A stretch of 64,000 nt of DNA from Microbispora sp. NBC_01189. GTDB taxonomy: Bacteria; Actinomycetota; Actinomycetes; Streptosporangiales; Streptosporangiaceae. The stretch covers positions 379,501 through 443,500 of the forward strand of contig NZ_CP108581.1 of assembly GCF_036010665.1 (NCBI RefSeq). The letters are read 5' to 3'. The position numbers and the translations under genes were made by a program. Positions 52,814 through 61,831 of this stretch are shown here, piece after piece. Every line of letters starts with the position of its first letter. Position 1 is the first letter of the stretch. Below the pieces are notes generated by a model that worked only from the letters and a program-made list of their open reading frames with translations, had not been told where the DNA came from and did not search any database.

Positions 52814-55111
52814 TTGCCACCTCGTCGGACCTCCTGGCTTCTGACCACATCGGTCATCGCCGTCGTGCTGCTGCCGGCGACGACGAATGTCGCTTCGAAT
52901 GCTCTTCCCGACTCCTGGCGATCGAGCCTGTGGCTTGCGTGGCCCATCTGCATACTGCTCGCGATTCCCGTGCTGGTGATGGAGTTGCGCACACGGCACG
53001 GCATGCCTGCCGGACATACACCTCCCCCGGTTACGGTTGTCCCTAACGGCGACGCCCAACTCTGGAACATCCCGGCTCCCGCAAAGGAATTCAGCAACCG
53101 GAGAGCGGAGTTTCGCAGGATCGGCACGATATTGATGCGAGGAAGCGGCCGAGCGCTTCTGCTGTGCGGCATGGGAGGTGTCGGGAAAACACAGCTCGCT
53201 CTCGCTTACGCACATCGCCAACGCTCGTCGGTATCTTTGGGATGGTGGATCCCGGCGGGGAGCCGAACGTCGGCGATCTCTGCCCTGGCAGAGCTCGGCC
53301 GCCTACTGAACCTGACCTCCGCGACCGCCGAGTCCACAGCGAAGGAAGTTGTTGGATTGCTCAGCGAGCGAGCGGGATGGTTACTCATATTCGACGACGC
53401 CAGGATCGGCGAGGACCTGCTGGATCTGGTACCCGTCACGTCAGGCGGCCAGGTCCTCATAACGTCCAGGAACCCGCAATTCGATCGCCTCGCCGAGACG
53501 CTGCTCCTACAGGTGTTTCCACAGGAAGAGGCCTCTCGTTTCTTGCGCAACCGCGCCGGCGACACCGACCAGGACTCCTCCGCGAAACTGGCGGCGAGGC
53601 TTGGCGGCCTGCCTCTCGCACTGGAGCAGGCGGGCGCCTACTGCCGCGACTCCGGCATCGGTCTCCGTGACTACCTGCAGCGCTACGACTCCAGTCGGGC
53701 ACGCCTGCTCCGGCATGGCTCAGGTCTCAATCGTGTCAGCGTGGAGGCGACGCTAGAGCTCTCCTTCGACTGGGTCGCGCGACGCGATACCGCGGCCATT
53801 CAGCTCCTTCGCGTTCTCTCGGTGATGGCGCCGACGGAGGTTCCCCGAGGTCTGCCCGCGATGAACCCGTCCGCACTTCCTCGCGCGCTTGCGCGCGCCT
53901 GTGCCGATGTCGTGGGGCTCGATCAGACCATCGCGACGCTCCTCCAGGCGTCCCTTCTCACCTCGGCCACCGCCGAGCACATCCGTGTTCACCAGTTGAT
54001 CTCCGACGTGCTCCGGGACAGGATCACAGCCGATGGCAACCGCGGCTTGCGATGGTTACGCGTCTTGCAGGCGAAAGTCGTACCGGGGAGAGACCCGTCC
54101 TCGTCCTGGAGCGTCGCACGCTGGGTGAACGCGGCTTTGGCTCTTCTGTGGGCAGGAGTCCAAGTAGACGAACGGCACCCGGATGGGTGGAGGCGCGCCT
54201 CCATCCTCCTTCCTCATGCGGAGAAGGTCTGGACGTACCTCACGAACGGAGCGGCGACATCTCGTGACAGAGAGTTGGTTCTCGCCGCACAACTGTTCGG
54301 CGAGCTTGGCATTCGACTCTTCCGGAGCGGCGACTACGCGGTGGCCGAAGAGTTGTGCCGCCGAGCCTGGCGCATCGGTCAGGGAAAACTCTCCGACGCG
54401 GACCCACGCCTGCTGCGCATGACGGACTGTCTTGCCCAGGTCACGCACGGACTCGGGAATCTGGGCGAAGCGAGAGATCTCTATGAGCAGATTCTCCCTG
54501 TTTACCGCCGCGCCTTCGGAGAGGATCACCCGGACACCATCCAGACGATGAACAACTTGGGCGGTGTCCTCATGGAGCAGGAGGAGCACCTCCCCCAGGC
54601 GAGACACCTGTACGAGCAGGTCGTTTCCACACGGTTGCGCACACTTGGTAAACGCGATAATGAAACTCTGATCGCCATGAACAATCTCGGCAAGGCGTGC
54701 CGCCGTCTTGGGGACCTTTCCACGGCCCATACTCTCGCCGCGGAGACAGTGAGGCTCGGGGGCGAACTGCTGGGAGAGGAGCATCCCGACAATCTCGTGC
54801 GGATGAACAACCTCGCGGAGGTGTTGCGCGCGCGAGGCGATTTGGAAGATGCGCGTGCTCTCCATCAGAAGGTCCTCGCGCTGCGGCGCGAGGTTCTGGG
54901 CGAGGCTCATCCGGCGAACCTCGTCTCCATGAACAACCTCGCCCGGGTCATGCGCCTGCTCGGCGACACGACCCCTGCCCTCCACCTGTACGAAGAGTCA
55001 CTGAGACTGGCTCGGCAGGTCGTGGGTGAGAGTCATCCGTCCTTCACCGCAGCCGAGAACGGGGTGCGGGAATGCCTGGGAGACCAGCACCGGATGGATG
55101 GTGGAGAGTAG
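52814..55111 (+). CDS. NB-ARC (STAND) NTPase with N-terminal membrane segments and TPR repeats
   Basis: 765 residues from TTG 52814, with AAGGAG six bases upstream. Two hydrophobic segments (8-22 and 38-57) precede an NB-ARC module: P-loop GMGGVGKT (119-126), Walker B LLIFDDA (190-196), VLITSRN and GLPLALEQAGA. After a helical spacer, residues about 490-755 are kinesin-light-chain-like TPRs of about 42 residues with repeated MNNLxxV/A cores. STAND NTPases act as ligand-triggered switches in signalling or defence. No effector domain (HTH, protease, nuclease) is visible. The codon use is less GC-biased than its neighbours, suggesting transfer. Confidence 0.85.
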   Translation: MPPRRTSWLLTTSVIAVVLLPATTNVASNALPDSWRSSLWLAWPICILLAIPVLVMELRTRHGMPAGHTPPPVTVVPNGDAQLWNIPAPAKEFSNRRAEFRRIGTILMRGSGRALLLCGMGGVGKTQLALAYAHRQRSSVSLGWWIPAGSRTSAISALAELGRLLNLTSATAESTAKEVVGLLSERAGWLLIFDDARIGEDLLDLVPVTSGGQVLITSRNPQFDRLAETLLLQVFPQEEASRFLRNRAGDTDQDSSAKLAARLGGLPLALEQAGAYCRDSGIGLRDYLQRYDSSRARLLRHGSGLNRVSVEATLELSFDWVARRDTAAIQLLRVLSVMAPTEVPRGLPAMNPSALPRALARACADVVGLDQTIATLLQASLLTSATAEHIRVHQLISDVLRDRITADGNRGLRWLRVLQAKVVPGRDPSSSWSVARWVNAALALLWAGVQVDERHPDGWRRASILLPHAEKVWTYLTNGAATSRDRELVLAAQLFGELGIRLFRSGDYAVAEELCRRAWRIGQGKLSDADPRLLRMTDCLAQVTHGLGNLGEARDLYEQILPVYRRAFGEDHPDTIQTMNNLGGVLMEQEEHLPQARHLYEQVVSTRLRTLGKRDNETLIAMNNLGKACRRLGDLSTAHTLAAETVRLGGELLGEEHPDNLVRMNNLAEVLRARGDLEDARALHQKVLALRREVLGEAHPANLVSMNNLARVMRLLGDTTPALHLYEESLRLARQVVGESHPSFTAAENGVRECLGDQHRMDGGE

Positions 55112-55128
55112 CGCGGCGGGTGCACCTG

Positions 55129-56160
55129 ATGCCGTTCGAACGGCCGGAGCCGCCGGCGTACCGGAGCGTGACGGTGGGGAGGATCCGGCGGGTCGACGCG
55201 CTGCGCGGGTTCGCCGTCTGCGGGATCATGCTGGTGAACACCTGGCAGCGGACGGCGGTGGGGCGCGACCCGTCCCCTTTCGGCTGGGTGATGGAGAACC
55301 TGGTCCAGAGCCGCTTCTACCCGATCTTCGCGTTCCTGTTCGGTCTGTCCTTCGCGCTGTTCCTCGGCGCGGCGCGGAAGCGCACCGCCCGTCCCCGGGT
55401 CGTCCTGCTCCGGCGCCTCGCGGTGCTGGCCGTGCTGGGCGCGGCGCACACCGTGGTCCATCCCGGCGGGGTGCTGCTGCCGTACGCGCTGCTGGGAGTG
55501 GCGGTCCTGCTCCCGGCGAGCCTGCTGCCCCGGTGGACGGTGCTACTGCTCGGCTGCGGCACGCTGGCCGCCGCCCTGCTCGGCTCCGAGCCGTACGTGC
55601 TGATCACCGCGCTGTTCCTGCTCGGCCTGGCCGCCGCCCCGAGCGTGGCGGACGGCGTGGGGGGCATGGGCCGGACGTGGGTCCTCGCCGCCGTCTGCGC
55701 GGCGGCGGGGGCGCTCACGGCCGGGCTGACCTGGTGGTGGAACCACGCGCCGCCCGGGGGCGGGGTCTACCAGGCGGCGGCGGTGAGCGGCGCGGCCGCC
55801 TACGCCGCGGCGTTCCTGCTGCTCGCCCGCCGGACGGCCCTGTTCGAAGCCCTGGGACGGATGGCGCTGACCAACTACGTCACCGGCACACTGGTGATCG
55901 CGGTGGTGCCGCCGCGGCCGTCCGGCGGTGGTTCCGGCGCCGTCGTCGTGGGGCTCACCGTCGTGACCCTGGCCGCGCAGGCCGCCTTCAGCCGGTGGTG
56001 GCTGGCCCGCCACCGGTACGGCCCGCTGGAGCGGGTGTGGCGGACGCTCACCTGGTGGGGAGAGCCGCCCGCCGGGCAGACTGGGAGCCGTGACCCGCAT
56101 AGCGCTGTGCCAGATCCCCGTCGACCACGACCCGAAGACCAACCTCGAGACCGTGCGTGA
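55129..56160 (+). CDS. DUF418 membrane protein
   Basis: 343 residues from ATG 55129 (MPFERPEPPAYRSVTVGRIRRVDALRGFAVCGIML). The family's RVDALRGFAVCGIMLVN opening is present, followed by about nine transmembrane segments. The DUF418 C-terminal region is recognisable (LFEALGRMALTNYVTGTLV, SRWWLARHRYGPLERVWRTLTWW). The function is unknown; the fold is related to acyltransferase/heparan-N-acetyltransferase-like membrane proteins. The last 70 bp overlap the nitrilase-family gene, so the charged tail after RTLTWWGEPP is probably dispensable. Co-expression with it is likely. Confidence 0.8.
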   Translation: MPFERPEPPAYRSVTVGRIRRVDALRGFAVCGIMLVNTWQRTAVGRDPSPFGWVMENLVQSRFYPIFAFLFGLSFALFLGAARKRTARPRVVLLRRLAVLAVLGAAHTVVHPGGVLLPYALLGVAVLLPASLLPRWTVLLLGCGTLAAALLGSEPYVLITALFLLGLAAAPSVADGVGGMGRTWVLAAVCAAAGALTAGLTWWWNHAPPGGGVYQAAAVSGAAAYAAAFLLLARRTALFEALGRMALTNYVTGTLVIAVVPPRPSGGGSGAVVVGLTVVTLAAQAAFSRWWLARHRYGPLERVWRTLTWWGEPPAGQTGSRDPHSAVPDPRRPRPEDQPRDRA

Positions 56161-56881
56161 CGCCCTCGCCCGGGTGCCGGGAGCGGACCTCGCCGTGTTC
56201 CCCGAGGCCACGCTCACCCGGTTCGGGCGGGGCGTGACGCACACGGCCGAACCGCTCGACGGACCGTTCGTCACCGGCCTCGCCGAGGCGGCGCGTGAGC
56301 ACGGCGTCGCCGTCATCGCCGGCGTCTTCGAACCCGCCGAGGACGGCCGGGTGTGGAACACCGCCGTCGCCCTGCGGCCGGACGGCTCGCTCGCCGCGGC
56401 CTACCGGAAGATCCACCTGTTCGACTCCTTCGGGGCGAAGGAGTCGACCCTGGTCGCGCCGGGGGACGAACCGGTGGTCGTGGAGCTCGCCGGGCTCAGG
56501 ATCGGCCTGGTCACCTGCTACGACGTCCGGTTTCCCGAGCTGGCGCGAGCACTGGTGGACCTGGGCGCGGACACGTTCGCGGTGATCGCCGCCTGGGGCT
56601 CGGGGCCGCTGAAGGAGGACCACTGGACCACGCTCGTCAGGGCCAGGGCGATCGAGAACACCACCTGCACGATCGCCGTCGGCCAGGCGCCCAACCCCGC
56701 CATACCGGACGGGTTCGGCGTCGGCCGCAGCATGCTCGTGGATCCGATGGGCGTCGCCCGCCACGACCTGGGGCCCGGCCCCGGCGTGCTGGTCGCGGAG
56801 ATCGACCCCGCCTGGACGGCGACCGCACGCGCCACCGTCCCCTCGCTGGAACATCGACGGCTGGGTGTCGGCAGATCGTAA
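56090..56881 (+). CDS. Nitrilase/carbon-nitrogen hydrolase family protein
   Basis: 263 residues from GTG 56090. The Glu-Lys-Cys triad is complete: E39 (VFPEATLTRFG), K107 (AYRKIHLFDSFG) and C143 (LVTCYDVRFPE). The sequence resembles the Nit2/omega-amidase-like branch that repairs deaminated metabolites, rather than true nitrilases; this is an inference. It is cytosolic. It overlaps the DUF418 gene by 71 bp. Confidence 0.85.
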   Translation: MTRIALCQIPVDHDPKTNLETVRDALARVPGADLAVFPEATLTRFGRGVTHTAEPLDGPFVTGLAEAAREHGVAVIAGVFEPAEDGRVWNTAVALRPDGSLAAAYRKIHLFDSFGAKESTLVAPGDEPVVVELAGLRIGLVTCYDVRFPELARALVDLGADTFAVIAAWGSGPLKEDHWTTLVRARAIENTTCTIAVGQAPNPAIPDGFGVGRSMLVDPMGVARHDLGPGPGVLVAEIDPAWTATARATVPSLEHRRLGVGRS

Positions 56882-56891
56882 ACTACCCCCC

Positions 56892-57350
56892 ATGAACGAG
56901 CCGGGACACAGGACGCGGATGCAGAAGGTGATTCCGCCGCGGCTGCTCGTGCCGTACCTGTCGGGCCGGCGCACGATCATCTCCGGGTACGTTTACCGGG
57001 TGCAGGACTGCGACCGCCTCACCTCGCCCGCCGCGCTCGTCGAAGCCCTCGATCTGGGCTTCGACGGGTCGGAGCTCACGCCGGATGTGCCCGAGCTGTA
57101 CGTCATGCGGTGGGACGCCCGGGACATCGACACCTACGTCGTCCCGTACGGCCAGCACATGGGCGGGGATTGGAGCGATGCACCACCCTTCACGGGGAAC
57201 GGGTTCACCGCCTCGCGCGAGCAGGTGGTGCCGCAGTTCCACACGATGCCGATGCCGATCCCCGCGGGCGCGGAGATCGTGCACCTCACGCCGGCCGGTG
57301 CGCGCCCCTTCGCCGCGTACGACGGCCTGACCTGGCGGCCGGCCCGATGA
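56892..57350 (+). CDS. Hypothetical protein
   Basis: 152 residues from ATG 56892; GTG 56865 would add nine residues. There is no clear ribosome-binding site. The protein is mixed alpha/beta with many aromatic residues (YLSGRRTIISGYVYRVQDCDRLTSP; ELYVMRWDARDIDTYVVPYGQHMGGDW). No membrane segment or signal peptide is seen. The family was not recognised. The gene overlaps the next by ATGA, suggesting a two-gene unit. Confidence 0.65.
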   Translation: MNEPGHRTRMQKVIPPRLLVPYLSGRRTIISGYVYRVQDCDRLTSPAALVEALDLGFDGSELTPDVPELYVMRWDARDIDTYVVPYGQHMGGDWSDAPPFTGNGFTASREQVVPQFHTMPMPIPAGAEIVHLTPAGARPFAAYDGLTWRPAR

Positions 57351-57823
57351 GCGCCCCTGTGACCGGCCCGGCCAACGGCGGTGAGCCGGTCGGCCTCGGG
57401 TTCGTCGCCCTCTACCGGGACCGGGAGTACGCGGCGGCGCTCGGGCCGGGCAGCGACGACGTGGTGCTGTTCAGCGAGGCGCCGCAGGAGGGCTTCGCCG
57501 CCGCCGGCGGCTACTGGCGGCTGCGGGTGGAGCGGTCCGCGCTGGGCCGGCTCACCCTGCTGCGCACGGTCGGGGCTTTCGGCGGGGAGCCCTGCCTGGT
57601 GCTGGACGAGGACGACGGAGGCGACGGCGGGGAGGGCGGCCTCCACATCGCCTACACCGGCCACAACGGCCTCAAGGCCGAGACGCTCGGCTACTGGCTG
57701 GTGGACCACGGCGCGTACGAGGTGGTGGTGCCCCGCGACGAGGTGCACGCCGTCCGGGTGGAACGGGTGCCCGTGCCGCTCGGCCCTGACCGGCCGGACG
57801 GCCGGGAGCCGGGCGACCGGTGA
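57347..57823 (+). CDS. Hypothetical protein coupled to the preceding gene
   Basis: 158 residues, starting by ATGA overlap with the preceding hypothetical gene. It is beta-rich (VGLGFVALYRDREYAAALGPGSDDVVLFSEAP; YWLVDHGAYEVVVPRDEVHAV), with an acidic Gly/Asp loop (DEDDGGDGGEGG). No family was recognised. Presumably it functions with the preceding protein. Confidence 0.6.
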   Translation: MSAPVTGPANGGEPVGLGFVALYRDREYAAALGPGSDDVVLFSEAPQEGFAAAGGYWRLRVERSALGRLTLLRTVGAFGGEPCLVLDEDDGGDGGEGGLHIAYTGHNGLKAETLGYWLVDHGAYEVVVPRDEVHAVRVERVPVPLGPDRPDGREPGDR

Positions 57824-57858
57824 CAGCGCGTTCCGGATAGAAGCCGGACAGAAGCCGG

Positions 57859-59352
57859 TCAGAGACCGAGGGCGCGGTAGCGGGCGGACCGGACGGCCGC
57901 CCGCTCCTCCGCCGGGCGGGCGAGCAGGCCGGCGATCTCGTGCTCCAGCGTCCCGGCGACCCGGCCGCAGAACGCCTCCGGCTCGTACGCCGCGTCGGGA
58001 CGTTCCGGGACCACCCGGTCGACGATCCCGTTCCGTCGCAGGTCGGTGGCGCGGACACCCTGCGCCGCGGCGATCTCGGGGGCGAAGTCGACGGTCCGGT
58101 ACAGCAGCGCCGACGCGCCTTCGGGCGGAAGCGGGGACAACCAGGCGTGCTGCGCGCAGACGACCCGGTCGGCCGGGAGCAGGGCCAGCGCCGCGCCGCC
58201 GGCGCCCTCCCCCAGCAGCAGGCACACGGTCGGCGCGTCGAGCATGACGAGGTCGGCCAGGCAGCGGGCGATCTCGGCGGCGAGGCCGCCCTCCTCGGCG
58301 GCCCTGGACAGCGCCGCTCCGGCCGTGTCGACGACCGTGACCAGGGGAAGGCCCAGTTCGCTGGCCAGGCGCATGCCGCGCCGGGCCACCCGCAGACCGG
58401 CGGGGCCGAGCCCGCTGCCGCCGCGCCGCCGCCGGTCCTGGCCGAGGACGACGGCGGGTGCCGTGCCGAACCTCGCCAGCGCGAGCAGCAGTCCGGGGTC
58501 GCGCTCGCCGGTGCCGGTGCCGTGCAGCGGGGTGACGTCGTGCGCCCCGTGTTTCAGCAGCTCGCGGATGCCGGGCCGGTCGTCGCGCCGGGAGCGGGTC
58601 ACCGCCTCCCACGCCGGGACCGGCTCGGCCGCCTCCTCGGGCTCCGGGCCGGGCGACAGCCCCGAGCGGGGCGCGCAGAGCACGGCCAGCGCCCTGATCG
58701 CGATCTCCCGGGCGTCCTCGGCCGAGACAACGGCGTCGACCAGCCCGTGGGCGTGGAGGTTCTCCGCGACCTGGACGCCTTCCGGGAACGGGTAGCCGTG
58801 CAGCGACTCGAACACCCGTGGCCCGAGGAAGCCGATCAGCGCTCCCGGCTCGGCGGCGGTGACGTGCCCGAGCGAGCCCCACGACGCGAACACCCCGCCC
58901 GTGGTCGGGTGCCGCAGGTAGACGACGTACGGCAACCCGGCGGCGCGGTGCGCGCCGACCGCGGCGGTGATCTTCACCATCTGGGTGAAGGCCAGGGCGC
59001 CCTCCTGCATCCGGGTGCCCCCACTGGCCGGGGCGGCCAGCAGCGGCAGCCGTTCGGAGGTGGCCCGCTCGACGGCCCGCACGAGCCGTTCGGCCGCCGC
59101 CACCCCGATCGAACCGGCTAGGAAGGAGAACTCGCAGGCCATCACGGCGACGCGGCGGCCGTCGAGGGTCCCCTCCCCGGTGACGACCGACTCGTCGTAT
59201 CCCGTCCTGGCCCGCACCCGGGCGAGCTCGGCCGCGTACTCCGACCCCGGCGCCGCCCGGTCGAGCGGCGGCCCGTCCCACGATTTCCACGAGTGCGGGT
59301 CGAGCACCCGCGCGATCAGAGCGCGCGCGTCCGGCCTGGTCACGGCGGTCAC
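57859..59352 (-). CDS. Fused carboxyltransferase (AccD-AccA type), zinc ribbon absent
   Basis: 497 residues from GTG 59352 (GTG 59343 also possible). The N-terminal half is AccD-like (GEGTLDGRRVAVMACEFSFLAGSIGVAAAERLVRAVE; LAAPASGGTRMQEGALAFTQMVK; TTGGVFASWGSLGHV). The C-terminal half is AccA-like (GLRVARRGMRLASELGLPLVTVVDTAGAALS; LLLGEGAGGAALALLPADRVV). No CxxC zinc ribbon, as in bacterial AccD, is present. Such fused actinobacterial proteins transfer carboxyl from carboxybiotin to acyl-CoA. No biotin carboxylase or biotin carrier gene is near, so partners must be elsewhere. Confidence 0.8.
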   Translation of the reverse strand: MTAVTRPDARALIARVLDPHSWKSWDGPPLDRAAPGSEYAAELARVRARTGYDESVVTGEGTLDGRRVAVMACEFSFLAGSIGVAAAERLVRAVERATSERLPLLAAPASGGTRMQEGALAFTQMVKITAAVGAHRAAGLPYVVYLRHPTTGGVFASWGSLGHVTAAEPGALIGFLGPRVFESLHGYPFPEGVQVAENLHAHGLVDAVVSAEDAREIAIRALAVLCAPRSGLSPGPEPEEAAEPVPAWEAVTRSRRDDRPGIRELLKHGAHDVTPLHGTGTGERDPGLLLALARFGTAPAVVLGQDRRRRGGSGLGPAGLRVARRGMRLASELGLPLVTVVDTAGAALSRAAEEGGLAAEIARCLADLVMLDAPTVCLLLGEGAGGAALALLPADRVVCAQHAWLSPLPPEGASALLYRTVDFAPEIAAAQGVRATDLRRNGIVDRVVPERPDAAYEPEAFCGRVAGTLEHEIAGLLARPAEERAAVRSARYRALGL

Positions 59353-59522
59353 CGTCCCGGCACCACGCGCCGGTGCCGGTGTGCCGCAGGCGCCTTCTCC
59401 ATCTCGGCGATCAGCTCTTCCCGATACGCGAACCCATGTGCCGCATATTTTCGGTACTTCGGGGCCGATGTCCAGCAGTGGCCCCCCACCGGCCCCGCCG
59501 CTCCGCCGTACGACCGGAAGGC

Positions 59523-59678
59523 TCAGCGCGGCGTACGGTGGCCGCGCACCTGGTCCATCAGGCGGCGCAGCCGCTGCTTGTTCTCGGGATCGCGGGCCAT
59601 CGTCTTGGCCTTCTCCATGTTCTCGCGGCCCTTGGGGGTCTGCAGGTAGTCCCTGATGCGCTGGACGATATTCGCCAT
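59523..59678 (-). CDS. Small conserved-type protein (51 residues)
   Basis: Reads MANIVQRIRDYLQTPKGR at its start and ends GHRTPR, with GGTGGG six bases before the ATG. It is highly basic and helical, with no membrane segment. Small actinobacterial proteins of this pattern (hydrophobic start, TPKGRENMEKAKTMARD-like middle, Arg-rich end) are common but have no known function. It lies between the fused carboxyltransferase and the large gene at 59787, divergent from the latter. Confidence 0.6.
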   Translation of the reverse strand: MANIVQRIRDYLQTPKGRENMEKAKTMARDPENKQRLRRLMDQVRGHRTPR

Positions 59679-59786
59679 TTCGAACCCACCATCCTGTTTT
59701 TGCCGTCACTGGACGGCTACCCAACAGCACCGCCGCCAATCCCGGACGGCCCGCCACGATGGGAGGTACGGTGAGGACGCCGAGCG

Positions 59787-61829
59787 ATGGACGGCGACGG
59801 TACGCGATCTTCGGGAGGCCGGGACGTGGGAGCGGAAGCGCCGGGCACCGGCCCCTTGTCGCCGGACTTCACCGGCATCACCCCCGCGCTCATGGAGCGT
59901 CTCGTCAGGGACCTGGAGCACGCCCGCGGGGTCATCGGTGAACGCGCCGAGGCGATCCGGCGGGAGTTCGCCGCGAGGGGCCTGCCCGCCGCGTCCCTGA
60001 GCCCGGTCAGCGAGATCGAGCGATGGATCGACGACCGCCTGCCGGAGCTGCGCCGCCGCCACCGCCTGGCGGTGGACCTCGCCAACACGCCCGGCTGGTC
60101 GCCCGCTCGGCTCACGGCCTCCTCCGCGCTCGTCCCGTACGACGAGACGAGCCTCCTCGGCGCGGCCGAGGCCCGCCGGTTGGGGGGCGCGCTCGCCGCC
60201 GCGTACCGGGACGTCGATCCGGACGCGCTGTTCGACTTCCACCTCGTCGACGAGTATCGCCAGATCGTCGAGAGGCTGGCCGCTCACGCCGACGACGCCG
60301 AGTTCACCGCCGCCTTCTTCGCCGGCATCGGTTCGCGCCGCACGGTGGAGCTGCCCCGGCGCCTGCGCCGCATCCTGCAGGAGAACGTGGACGACGCCGT
60401 GCGGACCGTGAGCCGGGCGTTCGGCTCGGCGGTGAGCGGCGGGCCGGTGGTTCCCGGGTTCGCGGCCGTCGCCGCCGCCGTGCGCGCCAGAGCGGACCGG
60501 GACGAGGACCGCGGGAGCATCGGCGACCTGCTGTCCACCGGGCGCCTGCCCACCGAGTGGCTGGCCGAGGTGGTGGTCACCCAGATGTTCCTGCCCGGCG
60601 ACGAGTCGAACGGCGCCACGCTGACGCCGTACCTCAGGGCGCTGAGCGAGAACCCCGCGGCGGCGCGGCTCGCGATCGCGCTGGCGACCGGGGACAGCCC
60701 GCTCCCCCGGGACACCACGGCGCTGCTCGCCCACGTGGGCGGAAGGCGCGACCGGCGGCCCGGCCTGGTGGCGTTCCTGCGGGACCTGAACCGCCGTGCG
60801 TCCGGGGACGCGGAGTCGGCGGACGCGTTCGGGCGCCTGCTCGCCGCCGCGTCCGGCGCGTACGACGAGAGGGACGGGGCGCACAGCGACGTCGCGGCTC
60901 GGTTCGCGTACGCCGTCGTCACCGGCACCTCGGACTTCCGCTTCGCCCCGCCCACGCGTGTCCACCTCGCCGAGATCGCCGGCGCGTACGCCACGGAGAT
61001 GGCCGAGGGCGCGAACCTCGGCGACTCCAACCAGTTGCTGCCGAGCGGGTTCGGCCCGGTCGAGTCGCGGGTGCCGGGTCTGTCGCCGGCGTTCCGGCTC
61101 AGCCCGGAGGACACCTTCCGGTTCCTGCTCACCTTCGCCGGAGACGCGGGGGACCGCAGGCCCTTCGACCGGGGCATGGGCGACCTCGCCTGGCGCCTCG
61201 TCGGGGTGAACGTGCCGCCGATGTTGAAGACCGGGGACCCCTCGCGTCTGGACGACGTCTTCGCGGCGCTCGGCAACGTACGCGGCTTCGAACTCGCCGC
61301 CGCGGAGAAGCACCTGCAAGCCCTCGACGACCTCGACAAGCGGAACGAGCTGGCGAACGACATGGCATGGGACGTCAGCCAGCTGGTGTTGGGCAAGGCC
61401 GTGCCCGAGCTGGAGGTGCTGTGGCTGCTTCTGGACCAGGGCCGGGAGCTGAACAAGAACGTGGGTCCGGACGGGAAGACGCACGTCGAGGAGTTGCGCG
61501 GCGACGACGACGCCGAGACGCTGGGCCGTCAGCACACGGTGGCCGCCCTCCTCCTCGGCGCCGGGTTTCCCGCGACCGTGTCGCCCGGGGACTACCAGGC
61601 CACCTGCCCGCCCGGGGTCGCCATCGCCGACGACAAGGGCGGCCTCCGCCCCTTCGCCGACATAGCCCAGTCAGGCACCGAAGGCCTGCGCGCCCTCGAC
61701 CAATGGTTCATCACCAACGGCATGGGCGGGAGAGAGGACTTCACGCTGGGCGAGGAGTCCAGGAAGCTCAGCGATCTCTACGACGGGCGGAAGAACCACG
61801 GCAGGGTGCGTGCGGCGACATTCGGCTGA
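59787..61829 (+). CDS. Large DUF6571-like protein, possible type VII secretion-related protein
   Basis: 680 residues from ATG 59787. There is no signal peptide or strong membrane segment. The N-terminal 110 residues are helical with an ALMERLVRDLEHARGVIGERAEAIRREFAARG block and a later ISxIERWIDD-like motif (SPVSEIERWIDDRLPELRRRHRLA), reminiscent of WXG100-like helical hairpins. The remainder is mainly helical with a conserved-looking end. I match it tentatively to the DUF6571 family from memory. It is followed by a convergent lipoprotein and a WXG100-like gene, suggesting a secreted or surface function. Confidence 0.6.
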   Translation: MDGDGTRSSGGRDVGAEAPGTGPLSPDFTGITPALMERLVRDLEHARGVIGERAEAIRREFAARGLPAASLSPVSEIERWIDDRLPELRRRHRLAVDLANTPGWSPARLTASSALVPYDETSLLGAAEARRLGGALAAAYRDVDPDALFDFHLVDEYRQIVERLAAHADDAEFTAAFFAGIGSRRTVELPRRLRRILQENVDDAVRTVSRAFGSAVSGGPVVPGFAAVAAAVRARADRDEDRGSIGDLLSTGRLPTEWLAEVVVTQMFLPGDESNGATLTPYLRALSENPAAARLAIALATGDSPLPRDTTALLAHVGGRRDRRPGLVAFLRDLNRRASGDAESADAFGRLLAAASGAYDERDGAHSDVAARFAYAVVTGTSDFRFAPPTRVHLAEIAGAYATEMAEGANLGDSNQLLPSGFGPVESRVPGLSPAFRLSPEDTFRFLLTFAGDAGDRRPFDRGMGDLAWRLVGVNVPPMLKTGDPSRLDDVFAALGNVRGFELAAAEKHLQALDDLDKRNELANDMAWDVSQLVLGKAVPELEVLWLLLDQGRELNKNVGPDGKTHVEELRGDDDAETLGRQHTVAALLLGAGFPATVSPGDYQATCPPGVAIADDKGGLRPFADIAQSGTEGLRALDQWFITNGMGGREDFTLGEESRKLSDLYDGRKNHGRVRAATFG

Positions 61830-61831
61830 GC

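Noticed and set aside
52814..55111. Classical phage-defence NB-ARC effector (Avs-like)
   Set aside because: No nuclease, protease or other effector domain is visible and it has membrane segments; only a STAND sensor can be claimed.
59660..59690. tRNA-like GGGTTCGAA box
   Set aside because: It is the upstream region of the 51-residue gene. No acceptor or anticodon stems could be paired around it.
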